A DNA stretch of 64,000 nucleotides from Rhea pennata (taxonomy: Eukaryota; Chordata; Aves; Rheiformes; Rheidae), in the NCBI RefSeq assembly GCF_028389875.1, contig NC_084668.1:23055493-23119492 (forward strand), in the 5' to 3' direction. Positions 31,050-43,200 of this stretch are shown here, piece after piece. The notes beneath the pieces are model-generated. The model worked only from the letters and a program-made list of their open reading frames with translations. It was not told the origin of the DNA and searched no databases. The translations under genes were made by a program, and so were the position numbers. The first letter of the stretch is position 1, and each line of letters begins with the position of its first letter.

Positions 31050-31120
31050 TCTCTTGCAGCCGGCCGGGGCGCCCGGAGCGTTTGTGCCACACCGGGGCTG
31101 TCCCGGCCGGCTGCAAGAGA
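31050..31120. repeat. Perfect 19-bp inverted repeat (71-nt hairpin)
   Basis: The left arm TCTCTTGCAGCCGGCCGGG (31050-31068) is the exact reverse complement of 31102-31120. The 33-nt spacer can pair further (GCCCGG 31071-31076 with CCGGGGC 31092-31098, one bulge), leaving a loop of about 15 nt. The overall length is in the pre-miRNA range, but no known RNA is recognised. Confidence 0.85.
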
Positions 31121-32261
31121 CAAAAAATATGAGCAAATCCCCCACCACCACCCCCGCCATGTACGTATGGATAGAGCTATACGGGGCTCCGCACGTATGT
31201 GGAGCGCGCCCGGCTTCCCTCGACGGGAGCGCCGGGCAGGACGAGCCGCCGCAGCCCGCCGAAGCGGGGGGGCTCCGCGGGTCGGGGGTGTTTGCAGCGG
31301 CAACTGCCCCCCTCCCCGGGTGCGGAGCTGTCTGCGGCTCCCGGGCAGCAAAGCCGCAGGAAAAGGAAAGCGGGGGGGGGGGGGGGGAGGGGCAGAGAGA
31401 GGTCCGTGCGGGAGCTCTCCCGGGCAGCCCCGGGAGCTGAGCCGGGCCCCTCACAGCTGCCGCCCCGACGGCGGGGGCGCCCAGGCTGGCGCCGCGCTGC
31501 TGGGAGAGCGGGAAGGCGGAGTGCCGGGACAGCGGCTGGGACGGGCGCGGGTGAACGACGGGCAGAGCCTGGACACCCGGCGGGGGGGACGTGCGGCCCC
31601 CGGCCCGGCCCCAGCCCGTGCCCACGGGTCCAGCTTGCGGCTCGGTCCAGAGGCGTAGCGCAGCTTTTTCCCGATCCCTGCCCAGCGCGAGTTGGCCGCG
31701 GGTGGGGGCACCGCCGCGTCCCGCCCCACGCGCGTCCCGCGGAGGGGGCGCGGCGGCCCGGCTTTCTCTCCCCCGCTGCTCCTTTGCAGCCGCCTCTCTC
31801 GCTCGTCCTTTTTCCCTTTCGTGCCTCCCTCCCCCTTCCGCCCCCTCTCCCCCTTTCCCCCCGCCCCGCCGCGGTTCTCCAAGGCTCCCAGCAGCGGCGC
31901 GGCCCGTCGGCGGGCCGGCCCAGCCCAGCCCCGCGGCCGCCCCGCCGGGGCCGGCTGCTCCTCTGGCCGCAGCCCGCCGGGCTAGAGCCGCGGCGCCTCC
32001 TTGGCCCTCCCGTCCCTCCTTGCAGCCTTGAGCCGCCCGGGGCTCAGCCGGGAAGGGAGCTCCACCCGAGCCGAGGGACGCGTCCCGGGCGGCTGCAGCC
32101 CCCCTGCACCGCGCGCAGATGGGGGCGCCGGCGGCGCCGGCCCGGGGAAGGGGGCAGCTCCCCGGGCGGGCCGCGCCGCGCCGTGCCGTGCCGCGGGGGC
32201 CGGGAGCGGCGCTGAGCCGGCGGGAGCCAGTCCCGGGCTAAATGTCGCTGGCGCCAGCAGC

Positions 32262-32286
32262 GGGGGGGGGGGGGGGGGGGGGGGGG
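32262..32286. repeat. Poly(G) run of 25
   Basis: 25 consecutive G on the + strand within the CpG island. It is quadruplex-prone and hard to sequence, so its length should be treated as approximate. Confidence 0.9.
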
Positions 32287-32508
32287 CGGCTCGGGGCTGC
32301 GCTCGGTGATTCACGGCCTCGCCGAGACTGGCAGAGGCGAGATTTTGCTGCAGACGGGAAAGGCGCGGGGGGGCAGGGGGAGCTCGCCGCCTCGCCGCAG
32401 CAGCTGCCGGGGAGGGGGGAAGGGGCAGCCCCCCACCCCCTCGGTGAGCTGACACCCCAAAGCCCCTATCCCCAAAGAAACTCAGCGCGGGCACCATGGA
32501 AACAATAA

Positions 32509-32514
32509 TTTATT
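32509..32514 (-). terminator. DLX2: Candidate DLX2 distal poly(A) signal
   Basis: AATAAA on the minus strand within TTTAAATAAATTATTG, 686 bp beyond the DLX2 stop. A nearer AATAAA at 32910-32905 (290 bp beyond the stop) is the alternative. Confidence 0.5.
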
Positions 32515-32904
32515 TAAATAATCTCTGCTTATTGTAAAAGAAACATTAAAGAGTGTTTAAGTTTTCCATAATAAATAACCCCAAATACCCTTTGTTTTGT
32601 TTTTGTTTTGTTTCACGGGTCCAAACCTCAAAGTGTGCAGGGGCAGGATCAGTAGCTCCGTTGGGCCGGCGGCCGCGGAGGGGGGCGGAGGGGGCTGCGC
32701 CGAGGCTCTGCGCCCGCCCCCAGGAGGCCCCGTCGGGCCGCAAAACGCCCCCGGGAGCAGCCGGGAGACAGCGGCGCCGCGGCCGCCCGCCGCCACCGCT
32801 CCCTCCCGCAGGGCGCTTTCGCACACGGCTGCAAAAGATAACTTAAACACGGGAGGTTCTTGTTTTTAATCTACATATAAAAATTACTTTATCTTTGTTA
32901 TCAT

Positions 32905-32910
32905 TTTATT
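32905..32910 (-). terminator. DLX2: Candidate DLX2 proximal poly(A) signal
   Basis: AATAAA on the minus strand, 290 bp beyond the DLX2 stop, in an AT-rich stretch. Use of this site would give a short-UTR isoform. Confidence 0.4.
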
Positions 32911-33199
32911 TTTTTTTCAATCCCCAGCATCAAAATGAGGTCATCCGCAAAGGCACCTATCAACTTTAAAAAAATAAAAAATAAAATTAACCGAAGTTCC
33001 GCACCGGTGATTTGACGAGAAAGACGAGGAAAGGGGGGAGGAGGCGCCGCGGGCCTCGCTCGGCCGGAGCGCCCGGCGGCGGCGGGGGGCGCGGAGCGGC
33101 GCGGAGCTCGGCGCCGGCAGCGAGGCTTCACCGAGGCACCAGTGCTGCTCGCGGGCGGGCGGGCGGGCGCGCTGCCCGCGGCTCAAGTCTCTGCGGCGC

Positions 33200-34305
<1,106 letters not shown>

Positions 34306-34424
34306 TCAGGGCCGCGCCGGCGCCGCCATGCTCGCTCCGCGCCCGCGCAGCCGGGCAGCGCGCCGCGCTCCGCCGCCAGCGGCACGGGGCTCTGCGCCGC
34401 CGCGCGCGCCACGCGCGCCTTTAA

Positions 34425-34470
34425 CACCGGTCACGTGGCCGCGGCGCACGTCACCTAGCAACAGCCAATG
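34425..34470 (-). promoter_or_regulatory. DLX2: DLX2 promoter module: E-box, CRE half, RFX X-box, CCAAT
   Basis: Within 45 bp, 180-225 bp upstream of the DLX2 ATG: CACGTG at 34432-34437; ACGTCA (a CRE half-site in reverse) at 34448-34453; a perfect RFX X-box GTCACCTAGCAAC (fits GTNRCC-N-RGYAAC) at 34450-34462; and CCAAT at 34465-34469. The module lies at the edge of the DLX2 CpG island and probably marks the core promoter. Factor binding is inferred from motif identity. Confidence 0.55.
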
Positions 34471-34565
34471 GGGCGCCGCGGCCCGCTGCCGGCCCGCGGC
34501 GCGGCGCGGAGGGGCGCGGAGGGGCGCGGAGCGGAGGGGCGCGCGGCGGCCGCCCCGTCGCGGCG

Positions 34566-34590
34566 GGGCCGGGCCGGGCCGGGCCGGGCC
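34566..34590. repeat. (GGGCC)5 pentanucleotide repeat
   Basis: Five exact GGGCC units upstream of DLX2, followed by a degenerate unit. Confidence 0.85.
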
Positions 34591-34875
34591 GGGCTGGGCG
34601 CGCCGCCGGGGCCGGCTGCGGGCGCCGCCGCGGGCCTCCCTCGCGGCCGCCCTGCCCTGCGCCCGCGGCCGCCCCGTCGGGCACGCGGCACCCGCGGCGG
34701 CGCCCGCCTTGCGCCGGGGGGGCCTCGCCGTCGGGCCGGCGCCGCGCTGCCCTCCGCCGCCCTCTGGCGGGGCAGCGCGGCGGCGCCCGCGGCCCACGGG
34801 CGGGCGGGCGGGCGGGCGGGGGCGTGGGCGCCCGTGGTTTTCCTGACGGCGGCGGAGCGCCAGAAAATCAACTTT

Positions 34876-34925
34876 CCTCTCCTCTCCTCTCCTCTCCTCT
34901 CCTCTCCTCTCCTCTCCTCTCCTCT
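34876..34925. repeat. (CCTCT)10 pentanucleotide repeat
   Basis: Ten exact CCTCT units, continuing as a polypyrimidine tract to about 34945, 630 bp upstream of the DLX2 ATG. Homopurine/homopyrimidine asymmetry makes H-DNA possible. Confidence 0.9.
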
Positions 34926-34949
34926 CTTCTCTTTTTTCTTCTCCTTAGA

Positions 34950-37250
34950 AATGCAAACGCATCCCAGCAGCGGCGGAGCAGCGCAGCACAGCACAGGGTG
35001 TCTGCCGTGTCCGCGCTTCGTGTCCGTGCTTCGTGCCGCCTCTTGCTCAGACGGGATTAGGGTTTCCTTCAGAAATGCTGATTTATAAATCCCGCGCTCT
35101 AGCATTACCGCCGTCCCACGTTGCGCCTTTTTAGGACTCTTCCTGCCGGTCGGTGGAGAGGGCCTGCGGTGTGAAGCAGCCCCAGCGGGACGGGAGCGGG
35201 AGGCTGCGCTCCGGAGCAGCAGCGGGAGCAGGGGTCGGGGCAGTCAGCCGCTCCTCGTTAGCCCAGGTCTCGAAGCATGCACGGTAGTTAAAAAAGAAAA
35301 AAATCTACAAAGGCAAAATGTCAGCTTGTATCAGCCCCCCTGAGGAGTCAATGCAAGGGACTTCTCTCAGAATGTCCTCGTCTTCTATGTGGCAAAACTC
35401 CGTTTTCTGGAAGTTTTGCTTTTTGGAAGAATTCTACTTTTTTGCTGCTGCTTCGGGAGTAGCGCAGGCTGTGGGGGTGGGTCCGTGGCAAGGCCCCGGG
35501 AGCAGTGGGGTGAGAGCCCGGGCTGCTTCGGGCGGCGGGTGCGCCTTGCGGAGGCCGGTGCTCGGCTGCCCGCGGGACCCTGCCGCCGCGCTCCCCGTTG
35601 CAGAGCCGCGGTGCTCGGGAGCCGCGCGCCCGGCTGCCCTGGCCAGCGCGGCACTCGCCGCCCGCGCCGCCGGGGCCGTTGGCCTTTGCTGCCGTTGACT
35701 TTTCGGGCCTAGCAGCATCCACATGCTGTTGGAAGTGTGGACATATTTTGTTTATCAGATGTGCTAAACACACTGTGTACAGGCGCAGGAAAGTGCCGTT
35801 GGTCTTTAAAATCAGCATCTCTCCAGCTGATCAGTTTGCAGTCATTAAAAACCACATTTTTCTTTTTTTCCCCTGCGGGCCAGCTGTAGATGACTCATAG
35901 AAAAGGCTGCAGTATCTCCTGCATGGTATGTTTCGTTTTATTTCTATTATTTCTGTGGACTATTCGACTGTTCTACTATTTCCCTGACCAGTGCTTTGCA
36001 CTGCAGCGGCATGCTCCCTGGTGTGGGTTTGTTTTCAAGACGTGGGGTAGCGCTGAGCGTCTGTCTTCGTAGCAGCCGGGACGCTTAGATCACGTGCTGC
36101 GCGGAGCCGCGCGGCGGGTGCTTGCGCTGTGCCTGCGAGGGCTGGCGTTGCCCGCTGGGGCGGTGCTACCCGCTGAATCTTTCTTCTCTGAGGGATTAAG
36201 CCTATCAGCTTTAATAACTTGCGGGAGTCTTTTCAGTAGCCGTCCGGAAGCTTCCTGTCCGCTGTGCTTAGTTTCGGAATCCAGTGTTACACTGAAAACT
36301 GTCTGGTGTCTGCCCCGTCTGTGCATCAGATTACGTCGTTCCAAAAATCGCGGAGCTCCTGTGGGAAGACGATGCCCCCTTGCCTGGCTCCCCCCGGTTT
36401 CCTTTCTTCCCCTCGTGCTGTAAATAGCTTATACAAGCACTAGGGGAGACCTGGGCTCGGTAAAATCCATGCAGAGTTGTTTGTTAAGCTGTTTTGGCCT
36501 CGGATTATCTTTCTCATTGAAAATTCACTGGCAGCTCAGCACCTCTCTTCAGCAGAAACCTTTGCAGGCTGGAGAAGAATCGATGAATTTGATAGTGGAT
36601 TTGCCCACTGTTTTTTCCCACAGGTGTTTCTCACTGGTTCCCGTGTACTACGTTGAGGAGATTCATGCGGAGCAACGCCCCGCAAAGCTGCGCAGCCCGG
36701 CGCCGGGGCGGCACGGTGCAGTATCGGTGCGCGCTTGGGTCCCGGTATTGCTGCCAACGGGGAGAAAAAGCAGCAGCTGCTCCGCGTGCAGAGCGGGAGG
36801 CTGCGGGGCAGCGGCCCTCCGCGCGTGGCACACGGCTGTCTGAGGACGAAGCAGCGTGCGTCTGCGCACTCCCTCTCACCTCCCTTACGGTGGCAAAATC
36901 CCACATAAAGCTGAATAGGGCTCTTCTGGCTGCTCCGACCACCTCTCGTATTTCCCGTTGTTTTATTTTTTTTAAACAACTGTACCCTTTTCTTACCTAG
37001 AAAGCTGCTTTCTATAGGTTAAGTGCGGCAGGGATATTTTTGCTCTGCCCTGAGGAGCTCTCCGCAGCCTCCGCGGCAGACTCGGGCAGCCAGGGCAGCG
37101 GGAGCCTCGGGCAGAGCCCAGCCGTGCCGGGGGGTCGAGCGCAGCCCGGCGTGGGGAGGGCCCTGCGCAGCGCGCCGCAGGCACGGAGCGGTGGGGGCGC
37201 AGCACAGGCCGGCTGATCGCCGTGCGTTGGAGCTGGCAGAACAGCCAGGG
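34950..37250. other. DLX2 upstream flank, no gene recognised
   Basis: Mixed composition with CpG-richer patches at about 35500-35690 and 36660-37200. No exon, RNA gene or mobile element could be supported. Antisense or divergent non-coding transcripts are possible but not readable from the sequence. Confidence 0.6.
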
Positions 37251-40200
37251 GATAGTCCTTGGAAGTACAGTGTCATACGGGAATGTTATCAGTCCCGAGC
37301 TCTGCAACCGGCGCTGTGGGTGCATGCACAGGATGTGACAGGTGGGTCTGGGTCCACCCTACAGTGGGTTTGAGCAAACTCAGGTTCAACCCACAGGTAA
37401 AAACTGTGTCTAAATTTTGTGTGTATATGAATACTTTGATGGCAAAAGTCTTTAGTGAGAGCATACGTGGAAAATGCCCTCTCAAGATGCATTATTATGT
37501 ATGTTTTAGTGTTGCTGAAGTTGACGAGCATGAGAGAAGATGAGGGGCGTGTTTTGTAAGAGTAGATTTGAGCTGTATCGATCATTTGTGTCATTTTGAG
37601 CTCTCATTGGGCACGGGTACTAGATCTTTACCTCCACTTTAACATCTGCACAACCTTCACCTGTGCAATTTCCACGCAGTTTTTAAGCAGACTGTTCAAC
37701 ACACAGAATAATCTAAACTGCCTTGATTTAATAATCAGTTTAAGGTTGATTGTTTTGAAGGTTCGACTTAGTGGACAATGGAATTTGGTGGACAAATGCT
37801 GTGTCACCTCCATCTGTTTGGATGAGCTTTGATCTCCAGAGCAGTGAACCACCTGTGTGGAGCACAGTCTCCCCTGCAGTCTGTTGCCAGATTGGATGCC
37901 TCTCCTGACTTGCAAAGAGCAAGGTCTAGTCCTGCTGGAAGGCACGAACGTCTTGCACGGAAAGCTGGAATGGTTGCTTCTCTTTAAGGAAGACACACGC
38001 AGGAACAGTCTCCTGAGTGGGTCAGACAGCTGCAACATGCTTTGAACACGTTCTAGATGGCTGCGTATCCATCTGGAATGACACACTGAATTAACCCAAA
38101 TTCTGGGCTGTGCAGACAGTAGAGCTTCTTCACAGGAGCACTTGGGGATTGGCACTGGCCATCCTTTGGCTCCATAGGCAGTGTAAATAGAGCTGCTAAA
38201 TAGCTTGAAGATCTAAATTAAAAAAAAAAATCTTTTCCTGTACTGAGAAAATACACACATACAAACCACAAAGGTACCTGCAGTTCATTTGCTTTTTATT
38301 TTTTAAAGGTGGTCAAGTCAACATGATCATAAGCAAATAAGTCAAGGTGATCTTGGCTTGCAGAGCCACAGCTGTTCAATGAACTGGCTGAGAAATCCTT
38401 TCCTTGAGCTGCCCAGCTGACATCCAACCTGTAAGTACAAAAATAGTGGGAGTTCCTGCGGCGAATGCTCCATGCGGAGCGTGGCCTCATAGCCTGCACA
38501 CACTTCTGTCTTCAAATCGTTCCCCTTTAGGAGGGAAGGGGGGGAAAGGAACTGCGTTCAGATTCACAAGTGTTACTGCCCACTAATTTTCCTGAGGTTG
38601 CTTAGCTTACAAGACTGCTAGGTGCTTTACACATGCATTTCATCCCATGGTATTTTTCCTTTTGGCAGAATGCCTAGCTCTGAGAATTACATGCCTTTTA
38701 TTCACACTGCTATAAATCTCAATAAGTGAAATTAGAATGTCTCTCTTGACTTGTATGCATGGTTGTCATAGTTAGTGTTGCAATCTTGACCAGCCCAATC
38801 TTGGAAAATGTTCTTCCCCCCCCCACACTTGCAAACTACATAACCCAGAGTAAGACAGGTAACAGAAAGGCACTGGATGCCAAGGTGGAGCAAAGTAACT
38901 GTTAATAACAGGTTACATAAAGTGGTAGATGGGAGGTTAGCTAAGCAAATTCGATTACCTTTAGGCTCTTACATTATTAAGTGACTTTGCATTTAATTTG
39001 TGAAAGGGATTGAACAAATGAATTAAAATAATACGGGGAATACTGAAGTGTAAATAATCTAAGTGGCCGCAGGATGTCCCCACTGTTCCGTGGAAGTGCG
39101 CCTGGTGGGACGCTTGTCCTGTAGCGCAAAGCTCAGCACGGGGTAGTCGGGGTCCCTTGTCCGTTCCAAGCTTCGCGTTCACTTTCGTATTCCCAATGCT
39201 TGTCGACTGCCAGGGTGACTGATCAGCACCTGGTCTGGTAGAGGGAGGAGAGAAAAAAGGGAATACTTCGGTTGGCTGGGCTTGTTTTGCGCATGAATTT
39301 TCTTCTATAACTTCCCAAGATTGGGAACGGAAGGGACTTCATTTTTTGAGGCAACAGTGACTTGTTCTGTGTGAACATGATTTGGTCACTCAAATCAGAG
39401 TGAGAATTTATTCAGAAAGGTAAATTCCTCTTGACTTACATAAAGGCTGTTACAGTTCATTTGCAGAAAGTGAAGAAAGTGAAGGGGCTTGTCTGGATGA
39501 GGCAGGTAGAATAGAATAAACTAAAGTGTGACAGTAAAAGTAATGTTTTGGGGCTGTTAGAGTAACCTAGTGTGGAAGTGGTTTATTTTAAGCAGAGAGA
39601 AGGTGTTCTGCAAAATAAGTGTGTCCATGCAGGAAGCTGGTGCACAGAATAGCTGCCACGGTAGAACATACATCCTGGCTGCCGAATCACAGATGTGTCC
39701 CAGAACTCTGCATGAACCGTATGTGATGGACCAGACGGTAGCTGACCCTGTATGGGGATATGCACAGGAAAGAGCAGAGAGCAGAAAAGGGTCGAGCGAA
39801 ACAGTACCGAGCGCCGTGTCGGGACTGGGACTGCACGCGGAGAGGAGTCCCGAGGGGGCAGGACCAGTCTGCCGCTCTGTTACGTGTAGGGAGCGGCATC
39901 TCTGTTTGCCTTAGGAATTCTTTATAGCTGGTAAAGTGTCAGCACCAGTGCTACGTATCCAGTGCTCAGCACCTCTGAAAGCCATGTTTGAGATGAGGAA
40001 CGAGGTGTTGTGCCTGTAAATCCATGCAGTGAGGCTTTGTGCGCTTGGTGCAACCAGAGACGTTTTATGTGCGTGTGACCGTTCCACCTTCTGGGAAATC
40101 GCAAAGAGGAAGCTCTTCCCCCCAGAGTGACTCCTTGATCTGACTCTCCCGTCTGCAGTACAGGAGCTCTGCATTGTACTTTCGTATCCCTGGCACACTT

Positions 40201-43200
40201 GCCTTTTCGTACTGGATTGAAATCTCCTCTCTGTAGGAGCACAGTACCTGCAGGATTCTACAGTATTCTTCTGGGTTTTTATCTTGCAGCTCCTATGGGT
40301 GGCATTTCTGCCCTATTTTAAATAGCTCTGGAGACCGGGCTTCTAAATAACGACAATAATTATGCTTTGGACGACAAAGGCTTTGACCCAGAGGTATTTT
40401 CTTGGGAGTGGATGAATGTGAATTTACTTTCATTATAGGCAGTACTCAAGAAATAAGCTCACTGTGCAGCACTGAGTGAATGTATAAATTGCATCTATTC
40501 TTGCCCTGGAGGACAGACTGCCCAGTTCTGTATAAGTGTATATGGTTTACTGAAAGGGCGTGGAGGGAGGTGAATGTTTCCTCTTTTCCTACATCTCCTG
40601 GGTATTTTGTGTGGGGACATACACTCTCTTTAGTGTCTATGGTTTCCCTGACCAGTGTGAAAGGATTTTTGTAAGCAGGACACATGCTATCATCCACATG
40701 AGTATATGCAAGACTCCCAGTGGATCAGGTTCATACTGAATTTTACTGCTATTACCACTGCCTGCTCAGTCAGCGGGGCCGTCAGCATCAGAGGTAGCTT
40801 TGCGTGAAATGCTAAGCTTTGATGGAGCTGGTAGTGGGGCTTGCTACATTCAAAACGATGGGGCCTTGTGTATGTGCATGTAAAGACAGCAGATCTTGCC
40901 TCCGACCTGGCTTCTCAACTCTTAGGTTATCTTAAGTGAAGTAATTTAATGATGAGAGCTGATTGCTAAGTATTTAAGCCCTTTATAGTGCTTTTAGAAC
41001 AGAAAAGCTGGAGTTCTCGTACAGAATGCACAATTTACCTGCTAACTGGGGAGGTGGTGCATGAGGAACTGGGCTATGGAGTTCAGAGTGGTCAGGTTTT
41101 GTAAGGAACCTGCAGTGCTGTTATTCAAGCATTTTGTTGCACGAATTAGTACTGCAAGAGTAATTGCACTGCTAAGTGCATTGCAGCAAAGGAAAAGGCT
41201 GGCTTGCAAGCAGGAAATTTTTGTGCTCTAATTGAAGAACTGTGAACAGTTGCTCTTGAACAACATGAGGCAGCACCTATCTGAGGAATAACCGCTCTTC
41301 TGACATGAGCTATGCTTGCTTCATAATGCTTTTATGTCTCCATGGTTGCTGCCTTCCTTTTTTTCTTCCTACGTACTTACTTCCCGCTGGAATGGGGGAT
41401 AATAAGTGCTATTTTTCAGCAAAGAAGCGAGCTGCCCAGACTCCTCGATTCCTTGGGGGAATGAGTAGTTCAGGCGATGGTATTCCTGCCTAGGTGGGTC
41501 CAGGTCAGTTACTGTGCCCAATTCCTTACATATGGCCAAGTAACTGGTTAAGAGAAGGCAGACGACAGCTCAGTACCGAGAAGACACATGGCGCGGGGCC
41601 ACCTCTCTGCAGCACATTGTCGCTGGCGTGGCACGTTGCGCTCCCGTGCGCGTTGGCGTGGTGCGGAGGCGGCCGGGGGTGCGCGGGCTGGAGCATGGCA
41701 GTGCCCAGCTTGCTGCGGGAGCAGCGACTCGCAGGGTCCTGCCTGTCTGCAAGATGAAAATACGTTCTCGTGGATACCCGGCTTGCATGGCCTAGTTAAG
41801 TTTCTTAGAGCTCTGCAGAAACTTAATAATAACCTTGCGCTGCAATTAGCAGTTCTTTAAAGAAATAGTTAGCTTCAAGAAACGTATTACCATTGCTGAT
41901 TTCCTTAAGGAACCGATAGCAGAAGGTAAGTAAATAAGTTGCTGTGTCAGCTTCTGCTCTGTTTGCCTGATGTGCTGTCCAGCACATATTTAAGCATATT
42001 CTAGGGGTCAAACAAATTGGACCTTCCTGTTCTGGGTGACACATCTGACAATGAGATTCCTTGTTGCCTGTCAGCCATTTCCTTACTGTTTTTGACAGCA
42101 AAAACCCTTGACAGATCTCACGTGCTGTCCTTAACCCAAGTCCAGTGTTTGTTAGCATTTAACCAGGAATCAGTGATGAATCATGTCTTAAAATTCTGCT
42201 AATCTTAAATTCACTCTGCTGTTCTTTGTTGTACTGTTAGTTTTTTTCCTGGAAAGGTAGGGCACACATTTTCAGTTAAAAGGCTTCATTTAGACCTGGG
42301 TCTTGAACTGGCTTCAATGCAATTTTGTGAAAGTTTCTTGTTCACTAGCTTTCATGAGTGATCACACTCCTGCCTGGTTAGCTGCAGGCACAAGATACTT
42401 CTGAAACACGTGGTCTCTTGGTGTGTCTGCAGATGGTCAACATTGTACCTCACAGCTTTTGTGGGAGATGTTCCTTGGGTTAGGTGAACTGGCAAAGAGA
42501 AGGTAGTTTAGGAGCGGAAGGTCTTCAGAGGCAGAGTTACAACTTTTCATGTGTGGAAAACCTCACACTTCCCTTGCACATCACAGGAGATGTTAAGGAA
42601 GCACTTGAGCAGTTCATTCTAAATACAGATGTGTAACATGTTACTTAATTGCACCGTCATATATAATAATACTTGGTTCATCCACTTACACAAATGTGAG
42701 GTTTGCATTGACAGTTTCAACACAAATTTTTGGAAACTGAGCCTTTTCCCCTGGTGTTTGAGGGGGAAAAGAAAGCTGTATACACATGGAAGCAGGCAGC
42801 AAAATCTCTTTTGCAGTAACTGTGGTTATACTCTTGCATCCATGCTCCCCCTCATTGTGCACTATTGAAAATGGATGCTTGAACCTGGTGTCAGTGTAAA
42901 CCACACCAGGCTTCATGAAAAGCCCGAGAAAGAGAAAAACTCTTCCTAAAGTAAAAAGAGTAAAACAGTTGTTATTGGGTAATACCTGAAAAGTTCGGAA
43001 GCTGCAGGGGGAACGGAGTGAGCCGTACACTACCGTAACTCCTTCGGGAGCTGGCCTGAAGTTAGTATTTGGCCTTAATCTGCCCATTGTATTTGTGAGT
43101 CTTCACTGAAGAGAAACATCCTTGTCTAATTGACTATTTCTATTAATTTATCTTGTCTTATGGGGAGAAGAGCAGTGCCAGAGCTTTCTCTTGGGTGAAA

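Larger units (their letters stand above)
30770..32430. other. Large CpG island downstream of DLX2
   Basis: About 1.66 kb of dense CpG between the enhancer-like island and the DLX2 3' end. It contains C-run 30893-30905, G-runs 31372-31387 and 32262-32286, and an inverted repeat at 31050-31120. Open frames of up to 338 codons on both strands are compositional and match no family I recognise. It may hold a promoter of a non-coding transcript. Confidence 0.65.
32505..33199 (-). other. DLX2: DLX2 3' UTR (presumed)
   Basis: Sequence after the DLX2 stop on the minus strand. It has two AT-rich parts (32820-33010 and 32500-32620) separated by GC-rich DNA. Candidate AATAAA signals occur at 32910-32905 and 32514-32509. 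A 3' UTR of about 0.7 kb ending at the distal signal is the simplest reading. Confidence 0.55.

Noticed and set aside
31199-32215. 338-codon open frame on the + strand between the DLX genes
   Set aside because: Low-complexity Pro/Arg/Gly content inside a CpG island, with equally long frames on the other strand. Composition artefact.
37628-38155. 175-codon minus-strand open frame in intergenic DNA
   Set aside because: No recognisable domain. One or two frames of this length are expected by chance in a window of this size.
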